Positions 33,165-38,716 of a stretch of 38,716 nt of DNA are shown here, in pieces. Source of the DNA: Bacteroidales bacterium GP3 (GTDB taxonomy: Bacteria > Bacteroidota > Bacteroidia > Bacteroidales > Muribaculaceae). The translations under genes and the position numbers were made by a program. The first letter of the stretch is position 1. Each line of letters begins with the position of its first letter. The stretch covers positions 7,517 to 46,232 of the forward strand of contig DAAK01000059.1 of the NCBI GenBank assembly GCA_001701075.1, in the 5' to 3' direction. The notes under the pieces are model-generated. The model ran no database searches. It was not told where the DNA came from and worked only from the letters and a program-made list of their open reading frames with translations.

Positions 33165-34214
33165 TCAGAAGGTATCGAAGCGATAGACAATAGTGCGATG
33201 GTATGGCGAGTCGGGAGCCACACGTGGAGATGGGAAAGATGCATGGCTCGGTGCATCGGGGAATCCCTGAGCTTCCATAGCGACTCCTTCATAATCCTCA
33301 TAGCTGCGACCTGCCACATTAGCAGGAGAACCTCCCAGATAATTGCCAGTATATATCTGTACGCCAGGTTGGTCAGTAAGTACTGTCATACGGCGGCGTG
33401 ACTTTGGCGAACGAAGCACACAAGCTTCGCGGAGTTCTCCGTTCGGTCCGTCTATGCAGAAGCAATGGTCGTAGCCCTTACCATACTTAAGAGGAGTGAA
33501 GTCTTTATTGATATCCTCTCCAAGAGTCTTGAACTCAGTGAAATCCATTGGAGTGGCGGCTACAGGAGCCATTTCGCCACTTGGAATAAGAGTCTCATCG
33601 CCTGGAAGGAAATATGCAGCATTCAGCTTAAGTTCATGGCCAAGCACCGAATTTGATTCAGCTCCGTCAGCCCCTTCAAGATTGAAATAAGCATGATTGG
33701 TCAGGTTGACCACTGTCTTTGCATCAGAAGTAGCAGAAAGGTCGATTGTAAGCTCATTGTCATCATTCCAAGTATACTTAACCTCAGCAGTTAGATTACC
33801 GGGATAACCCATCTCGCCATCTTTTGAATGATATCGGAAGAGGACGCCATCTGGCACTTCCTCTGATTCCCAAATCTGATTTTGGAAACCTTCTGGACCG
33901 CCATGTAAATGATTCGGACCATTATTGATAGGCAGATCATAAGTGATTCCATCTATCTGAAGCTTACCTTTGCAGATTCGGTTGGCAAATCGTCCCGGAG
34001 TCTTGCCTGCGCAAGGGCCATCAGCCAGATAACTTGCCGGATCAGCATATCGAAGAGTGACGTTTTCAATCTTGCCATTAGCATCAGGCACCGACACTTC
34101 TGTAATGCCTGCCCCAAGTGAGGAGAGTTCTACAGATGCACCTTTAGCATTTGTAAGACGATATAGAGTCACCTCCCCTATTGGAGAGGCAACTTTGCGT
34201 ATTGTAGTTTCCAT
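33165..34214 (-). CDS. galM: Aldose 1-epimerase (galactose mutarotase)
   Basis: A 349-residue enzyme interconverting alpha and beta anomers of galactose or glucose so that galactokinase gets its alpha substrate. Conserved segments are TPGRFANRICKGKLQIDG, NHLHGGPEGF, VVNLTNHAYFNLEG (with a catalytic-type His) and EAQGFPDAPSHASFPSP containing the conserved Glu. No signal peptide is present, so it is cytoplasmic. It follows galK by 6 bp and is the last gene of the GH2-galK-galM operon. Confidence 0.95.
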   Translation of the reverse strand: METTIRKVASPIGEVTLYRLTNAKGASVELSSLGAGITEVSVPDANGKIENVTLRYADPASYLADGPCAGKTPGRFANRICKGKLQIDGITYDLPINNGPNHLHGGPEGFQNQIWESEEVPDGVLFRYHSKDGEMGYPGNLTAEVKYTWNDDNELTIDLSATSDAKTVVNLTNHAYFNLEGADGAESNSVLGHELKLNAAYFLPGDETLIPSGEMAPVAATPMDFTEFKTLGEDINKDFTPLKYGKGYDHCFCIDGPNGELREACVLRSPKSRRRMTVLTDQPGVQIYTGNYLGGSPANVAGRSYEDYEGVAMEAQGFPDAPSHASFPSPRVAPDSPYHRTIVYRFDTF

Positions 34215-34220
34215 TTTGGA

Positions 34221-35357
34221 TTAATCCTCAAGTTTGTGTGCGCCGTCGGAGATAACAACATCGTAAATCATCGGAGCGTGACCATATTTGTCTTCGAAAC
34301 GCTCTGTGATTTCCTCTACGAACTTATCGTGGAGATCATTCTTCACGAGGTTGATGGTGCAACCACCAAAGCCACCACCCATGATGCGGCTACCAGTCAC
34401 ACCAAGTTTCTTAGCCTCATCGTTAAGGAAGTCAAGCTCAACGCAGCTTACCTCATAGTCTTTTGAAAGACCCTCGTGAGTCTCATACATCTTCTTGCCT
34501 ACAGTCTCGTAGTCACCTGCCACGAGAGCGTCGCAGACAGCAAGCACGCGAGCCTCTTCGCCAATCACAAAGCGAGCACGCTTGTAGTCTTCTTCAGAGA
34601 TCTTATCCTTGATAGCTTCGAGTTCTTCCATCTTAGCGCCACGGAGTGATGGACGGCCAAGAGCTGCAGCAACGCGCTCGCAGCTTTCACGACGCTTATT
34701 ATATGGAGAATCCTTAAGTTCATGCTTCACGCGTGAGTCAACAAGTACAAGACGATAGTCTTCCGGATTGAATGGGAAGTATTCGAATTCAGAGCTGCGG
34801 CAGTCAAGACGCATAAGGTTGCCCTTCTTGCCCATAACTGAAGCGAACTGGTCCATGATACCACACTTCACACCGCAATAGTTATGCTCTGTGCTCTGAC
34901 CGATGCGTGCGAGTTCAAACTTATCAATCTTATTATCATTGAAAAGATCGTTGAGTGCGAAAGCGAAGCAGCTTTCGAGAGCAGCCGATGAAGAAAGGCC
35001 TGCGCCAAGAGGAACATTGCCCGCAAACACAGCATCGAAACCTTCTACCTTGCCACCACGCTTGATGATCTCGCGACATACGCCAAACACGTAGCGAGCC
35101 CAACCCTGTGAAGGAGCATCCTCTTCATTGAGACCAAACTCAGCGTAATCATCGATATCGATAGAATATACGCGCACCTTGTCTGTGCCGTTTGGTTTAA
35201 TCTCTGCCATGATTACTTTATCGATAGCACCTGGGAATACATAGCCTTCATTGTAGTCGGTGTGTTCGCCGATGAGGTTGATGCGACCTGCAGAAGCATA
35301 CATTGTGCCGTGGTCGCCGAAGCGCTGGAGAAAGAGATCGTTGATTTTTTCTTTCAT
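34221..35357 (-). CDS. galK: Galactokinase
   Basis: A 378-residue GHMP kinase that phosphorylates galactose to galactose-1-phosphate, the first step of the Leloir pathway. The galactokinase signature GRINLIGEHTDYNEGYVFPG is near residues 23-42, the GHMP ATP-binding motif VPLGAGLSSSAALE near 112-125 and the C-terminal motif GSRIMGGGFGGCTINL is intact. The substrate-site region KCGIMDQFASVMGKKG is also present. It lies 32 bp after the GH2 gene and 6 bp before galM. galT and galE are not in the window and must be elsewhere if the pathway is complete. Confidence 0.98.
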   Translation of the reverse strand: MKEKINDLFLQRFGDHGTMYASAGRINLIGEHTDYNEGYVFPGAIDKVIMAEIKPNGTDKVRVYSIDIDDYAEFGLNEEDAPSQGWARYVFGVCREIIKRGGKVEGFDAVFAGNVPLGAGLSSSAALESCFAFALNDLFNDNKIDKFELARIGQSTEHNYCGVKCGIMDQFASVMGKKGNLMRLDCRSSEFEYFPFNPEDYRLVLVDSRVKHELKDSPYNKRRESCERVAAALGRPSLRGAKMEELEAIKDKISEEDYKRARFVIGEEARVLAVCDALVAGDYETVGKKMYETHEGLSKDYEVSCVELDFLNDEAKKLGVTGSRIMGGGFGGCTINLVKNDLHDKFVEEITERFEDKYGHAPMIYDVVISDGAHKLED

Positions 35358-35389
35358 GATTTTATATTTTAAAGTTTTTGTATTGAAAT

Positions 35390-37792
35390 CTATTCTACTG
35401 GGATTGTCAGCTTTGCCGGTTTGAGACCTTTCGATTTTGCTTCGAGAGTGAGATCCCCTGGCTTATCGCCACTCTTGACGATGACAGTGGCAGCTCCACT
35501 AAAGAGATCCATCACCGGCTTGTTGAAGTCTCGCAGTGAAGTTGGGTCGCCGTTGGCGGTGGCGCGGAAAGATCCATCACCTGTCACCTTGAAAGTAACT
35601 TCAGGCTCTGCATCTGGCACTACATTACCATCCTTATCCACTACTTGCACTGTCACATAGGCGAGATCATCTCCATTGCCTTGCAGAGTCTGACGATTGG
35701 ACGTAAGCTTGATAGCATAGGGTTTGCCGGTAGTCCGCACAACTGCCTCTCCGGCTATAGAGCCGTCAGCGTTGTAGGCTACTGCCTTCACTTCGCCCGG
35801 TTCATAGACAGTCTCATTCCACATCAGACGGTAGCGGTTCATATTTGTGGAGTCATTCTTCTCGCGGACACCTTGGCTCTTGCCGTTGATGAAGAGCTCA
35901 GCCTTCGGAGCATCAGTATATACAAAAACCGGTGTCACTTCTCCTTCGCGTCCCTTCCAGTTCCAATGAGGAAGGATGTGGAGGGTATGGTCTTTCTCGT
36001 TCCATTTCGAACGATAGAGATAGAAGCGATCTTTGGGGAGTGAAGCAAGGTCGAAGATGCCGAAATATGAGCTGTGGCTGGGCCAAGCGTCGGTATCATA
36101 GGGAGAGGGTTCACCGAGATAGTCGAAACCTGTCCATACAAACTGTCCCAAGTCCCAAGGATAGTCGTCTGCAGCGGCGAAGTCATCATCAGGTATGTTG
36201 CTCCATGAGCAGTATTCCACATCATAGCCGGAACTTTGATTACCCTCACGTGTGACATCGTATGCTTTCTCAACCGGGAAGTAATACTTGCCTCGGCTTG
36301 AGACGGTGGATGATGTCTCCGAGCCGAGAAGGATATTCTGTGGAAGCTTGCCGATTGCATCTGGATACATATGCACACGATAGTTGAAACCAGGCACATC
36401 AAGAGCAGCTGCAAATCCATTTGTGGTGACAGCCTTCACTTGGTCCATGCCACAAGTGACAGGACGAGTAGGATCTTCGCGATGCACGATATCCTGAAGG
36501 AATGTAAGTTCCTTGAGTCCATCCGGTCCCCATTGCGAAGGCACCTCGTTGCCGATGGACCACATTACGACGGAGGGATTGTTGCGGTATTGGCGCACCA
36601 TATTCTCAACGTCGCGCTCTGCCCATTCGTCGAAGATTGTGCCATAGCCGTTCTTGGATTTTGGACGGAAGCCCCAGTCATCGAAAGGTTCGAGCATCAT
36701 CATGAGTCCGAGTTCATCGCAGAGTTCCACGAGTTCGGGAGCCGGCATATTATGGGCGGTACGCACGGCGTTCGCACCCATATCCTTGAGTAGTTCGAGT
36801 TGATGACGGAGTGCAGATTTATTGATAGCGGCTCCAAGAGGACCGAGGTCATGGTGGTTGCAGACCCCCTTGAACTGGATTTTCTCTCCATTGAGGAAGA
36901 AGCCCTCTCCTGCTCTTACTTCGACGCTGCGGATGCCAAAACGAGTGGAATATTCGTCGGCTGTCTTGCCATCTACAATCACTTTTGTAGTTGCACGATA
37001 AAGTGCAGGATTTTCGGGATTCCAGAGTTCCGGATTATTGACACGGAAGTTTTGGTTGAGATTAACTCCGGGATAAATCTTATATTCATGGGTATCTGAA
37101 GCTACCACTTTGCCGTCAGGAGCAGTGATTTCAGTGGAAAGTGTGACAAGATCACCTTTGTTGACACCTTCGAGAGATGTCACGAGGTGAACTGTTGCGT
37201 ATTCCTTGCTGACGTAGGGAGTTGTGAGTTGAGTGCCCCATACCGGGACATGCACTTTGTCAGTAGCGAGCAACTTTACATTACGGTAGAGACCAGCACC
37301 AGGATACCAGCGGGAAGACATCGGCTTGTTTTCAAGCGACACCTCGAGTTTGTTCTCTCCGGTTTTTACCATAGGAGTCACGTCCACGTAGAATGAATTG
37401 TAGCCGTAAGGCCAAACAGTAGCAAGCTGTCCATTGACGTATACATGGGCATTGCTCATTGCTCCGTCGAAGACAAGGGCATAGCTGCGGTCTGGAGTAT
37501 CGGGAATATTGAAGGTAGTAGTATAGTAGCCCTTCCCTACATAAGGGAGACCACCGGTTCGACCAGTCTTCCAAGTAGCCACCTTTTCGCCATTCTGCTC
37601 AACGGCTACTTTCTGGATGTCGTTCTCACGATCGAATGGACCATAGATAGCCCAATCATGAGGTATAGTAACAGGCCGCCACTTTACTGAATCCTGGGAG
37701 AAATTCCAATTCTTAAGAAGGGTCTCTGTCCTTTCCGATGCAAAAGAAGCAATTGAGACGAAAGCAAGGGCTGCGCAAAGTATTTTCTTCAT
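35390..37792 (-). CDS. GH2 beta-galactosidase, exported
   Basis: An 800-residue retaining glycosidase with a signal peptide (MKKILCAALAFVSIASFA) and no lipobox, so probably periplasmic. Order: GH2 sugar-binding jelly-roll (GYYTTTFNIPD, GYNSFYVDVTP), Ig-like domain, TIM barrel (about 290-590) with acid/base Glu416 in WSIGNEVPS and nucleophile Glu492 in LGSETSS, then a DUF4982-like domain and a C-terminal Ig/invasin-like domain (VTVQVVDKDGNVVPDAEPEV). The neighbours galK and galM make beta-galactoside cleavage the best assignment; other GH2 activities such as beta-glucuronidase or beta-mannosidase are less likely. It is the first gene of its operon. Confidence 0.92.
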   Translation of the reverse strand: MKKILCAALAFVSIASFASERTETLLKNWNFSQDSVKWRPVTIPHDWAIYGPFDRENDIQKVAVEQNGEKVATWKTGRTGGLPYVGKGYYTTTFNIPDTPDRSYALVFDGAMSNAHVYVNGQLATVWPYGYNSFYVDVTPMVKTGENKLEVSLENKPMSSRWYPGAGLYRNVKLLATDKVHVPVWGTQLTTPYVSKEYATVHLVTSLEGVNKGDLVTLSTEITAPDGKVVASDTHEYKIYPGVNLNQNFRVNNPELWNPENPALYRATTKVIVDGKTADEYSTRFGIRSVEVRAGEGFFLNGEKIQFKGVCNHHDLGPLGAAINKSALRHQLELLKDMGANAVRTAHNMPAPELVELCDELGLMMMLEPFDDWGFRPKSKNGYGTIFDEWAERDVENMVRQYRNNPSVVMWSIGNEVPSQWGPDGLKELTFLQDIVHREDPTRPVTCGMDQVKAVTTNGFAAALDVPGFNYRVHMYPDAIGKLPQNILLGSETSSTVSSRGKYYFPVEKAYDVTREGNQSSGYDVEYCSWSNIPDDDFAAADDYPWDLGQFVWTGFDYLGEPSPYDTDAWPSHSSYFGIFDLASLPKDRFYLYRSKWNEKDHTLHILPHWNWKGREGEVTPVFVYTDAPKAELFINGKSQGVREKNDSTNMNRYRLMWNETVYEPGEVKAVAYNADGSIAGEAVVRTTGKPYAIKLTSNRQTLQGNGDDLAYVTVQVVDKDGNVVPDAEPEVTFKVTGDGSFRATANGDPTSLRDFNKPVMDLFSGAATVIVKSGDKPGDLTLEAKSKGLKPAKLTIPVE

Positions 37793-37854
37793 CAGCTTTG
37801 GTATGTCAATTTTAGGGTTATCAGGTTATTTGTAGATAGTTTTCAAACCAATCA

Positions 37855-37886
37855 CAAAGATAATCAAAATATGAACTAATTCCAAA
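37855..37886 (-). promoter_or_regulatory. Bacteroidetes-type promoter for the GH2-galK-galM operon
   Basis: On the - strand TATCTTTG (37855-37862) is a full -7 match and TTTG (37883-37886) lies 20 bp upstream. The start would be near 37848, leaving a leader of about 56 nt. No clear copy of the TTACCAAA motif of the GH36 promoter is seen here, so control may differ. Confidence 0.6.
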
Positions 37887-37918
37887 CAAATTAAGAAAAT
37901 TTACGATATTACAAACAA

Positions 37919-37953
37919 AAATATCGGGAAGGCCAATAGCCCTCCCGATATTT
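37919..37953 (-). terminator. Rho-independent terminator after the succinate dehydrogenase iron-sulfur gene
   Basis: Arms at 37919-37933 and 37939-37953 form a 15-position stem around a 5-nt loop. The single imperfect position is a G-U wobble on the - strand RNA. A TTTTGTTTG tract follows on that strand. It begins about 20 bp past the stop codon at 37973 and insulates the gene from the GH2 operon. Confidence 0.85.
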
Positions 37954-37972
37954 AGATTTAATATAATTGGGA

Positions 37973-38716
37973 TTATTCCTTGCACTTTGCAGCGATGAAC
38001 TGACGGTTCATGCGGCCGATGTTGTAGAGCTTGATGTTCTTTGGGCATTCAGCAGAGCAGGCACCGGTGTTGGTGCAGTTACCGAAACCGAGCTCATCCA
38101 TCTTTGCAACCATTGCGCGAACACGACGGTCCTTTTCAACCTCTCCCTGCGGGAGCAGAGAGAGCTGGCTGATCTTGGCGCTGACGAAGAGCATTGCAGA
38201 ACCATTCTTGCAGGCAGCAACACATGCGCCGCAACCGATGCAGCTTGCAGAGTCCATAGCCTCATCGGCATTCACCTTCGAGATGGGGAGGTCGTTGGCA
38301 TCCTGAGCGCCACCGCAGTTGAAGCTTACATAGCCACCAGCCTGCTGGATCTTGTCGAATGCGTTACGGTCTACCATAAGGTCCTTGATAACAGGGAATG
38401 CAGCTGAACGCCAAGGCTCTACAGTGATAGTCTCGCCGTTCTGGAAACGACGCATATAGAGCTGGCAGGTAGTGGCACCTGTAGCTGGGCCATGGGGATG
38501 TCCGTTGATATAAAGCGAGCACATACCGCAGATACCTTCGCGGCAGTCGTGGTCGAATACGATTGGCTCCTGTCCTTCTTCCACAAGAGTCTCGTTAAGG
38601 ATGTCGAGAGTCTCGAGGAAGGAAGTGTCGGGAGTAGTCTCGACATCATTGTAAGTCACGAATCCACCTTTGGCCTTTGCATTAGCCTGACGCCAAACGC
38701 GGAGGTTGACTTTCAT
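37973..38716 (-). CDS. sdhB: Succinate dehydrogenase/fumarate reductase iron-sulfur subunit
   Basis: A 247-residue electron-transfer subunit linking the flavoprotein to the membrane anchor in the respiratory complex; in anaerobic Bacteroidales it mainly serves fumarate reduction. The [2Fe-2S] ligands are Cys58, Cys63, Cys66 (CREGICGMC) and Cys84. The ferredoxin-like half has CIGCGACVAAC (Cys159, 162, 165, 169) and a later CTNTGACSAECP cluster for the [4Fe-4S] and [3Fe-4S] centres. The ATG is the last codon of the window, so the gene is complete but its upstream partners (flavoprotein and cytochrome subunits, expected on the same strand) lie outside. Confidence 0.96.
   Translation of the reverse strand: MKVNLRVWRQANAKAKGGFVTYNDVETTPDTSFLETLDILNETLVEEGQEPIVFDHDCREGICGMCSLYINGHPHGPATGATTCQLYMRRFQNGETITVEPWRSAAFPVIKDLMVDRNAFDKIQQAGGYVSFNCGGAQDANDLPISKVNADEAMDSASCIGCGACVAACKNGSAMLFVSAKISQLSLLPQGEVEKDRRVRAMVAKMDELGFGNCTNTGACSAECPKNIKLYNIGRMNRQFIAAKCKE

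Noticed and set aside
33155..33171. Short TTCTGA/TCAGAA hairpin at the galM stop codon
   Set aside because: Only 6 bp, overlaps coding sequence and lacks a T-tract.

Overview
The window looks like a chromosomal segment of a gut Bacteroidales bacterium, plausibly a Muribaculaceae/S24-7-type genome. Four things point there. Promoter-like sites follow the Bacteroidetes pattern TTTG-N19-TAnnTTTG instead of the sigma-70 pattern. There is a SusC/SusD pair with a hybrid two-component regulator (HTCS). One protein carries a type IX-like C-terminal sorting domain. Clear Shine-Dalgarno sequences are nearly absent. The family-level placement is inference. I found no tRNA, rRNA, CRISPR array, insertion sequence or prophage.

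Region 1 (about 1-15.3 kb) is all on the + strand and mostly housekeeping. It holds an M28/glutaminyl-cyclase-like lipoprotein, tyrS, ruvB, a polysaccharide flippase, a stand-alone LexA/CI-like S24 repressor with its own strong promoter, leuS, an rdgB frame that runs without a stop into a secreted PorZ-like propeller protein, trmB, an Mrp-family Fe-S carrier ATPase, panB and a GNAT acetyltransferase. Low-complexity repeat tracts built from GAATT and TCTGGAA units fill three intergenic gaps (before the flippase, before mrp, before panB).

Region 2 (15.3-20.7 kb) is an accessory block. It has a PagL-like outer-membrane lipid A deacylase with a C-terminal extension on the - strand. Diverging from it are a membrane-anchored TPR-AraC regulator and a secreted multidomain FN3/jelly-roll protein. 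A perfect 13-bp palindrome separates the last two, and a strong hairpin closes the block.

Region 3 (20.7-37.8 kb) is a galactoside utilisation locus, nearly all on the - strand. One operon encodes a GH36 alpha-galactosidase, SusC and SusD, followed by the HTCS regulator from its own promoter. A second operon encodes a GH2 beta-galactosidase, galactokinase and aldose 1-epimerase. The likely flow is: SusC/SusD import galactosides, the periplasmic GH36 and GH2 enzymes release galactose, GalM and GalK feed it into the Leloir pathway, and the HTCS senses a sugar and activates transcription. A GH18 chitinase-like gene on the + strand sits between the two operons. Four TTACCA-type motifs lie around the GH36-susCD promoter and are candidate HTCS sites. 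The window ends with the iron-sulfur subunit of succinate dehydrogenase/fumarate reductase, which is complete at its start codon on the last base.

The most unusual features are the in-frame RdgB/PorZ-like fusion with an internal signal-peptide start, the isolated self-cleaving-type repressor with exact LexA-like spacing, the dispersed intergenic repeats, and the FN3 domain that appears to be split by a jelly-roll insertion.
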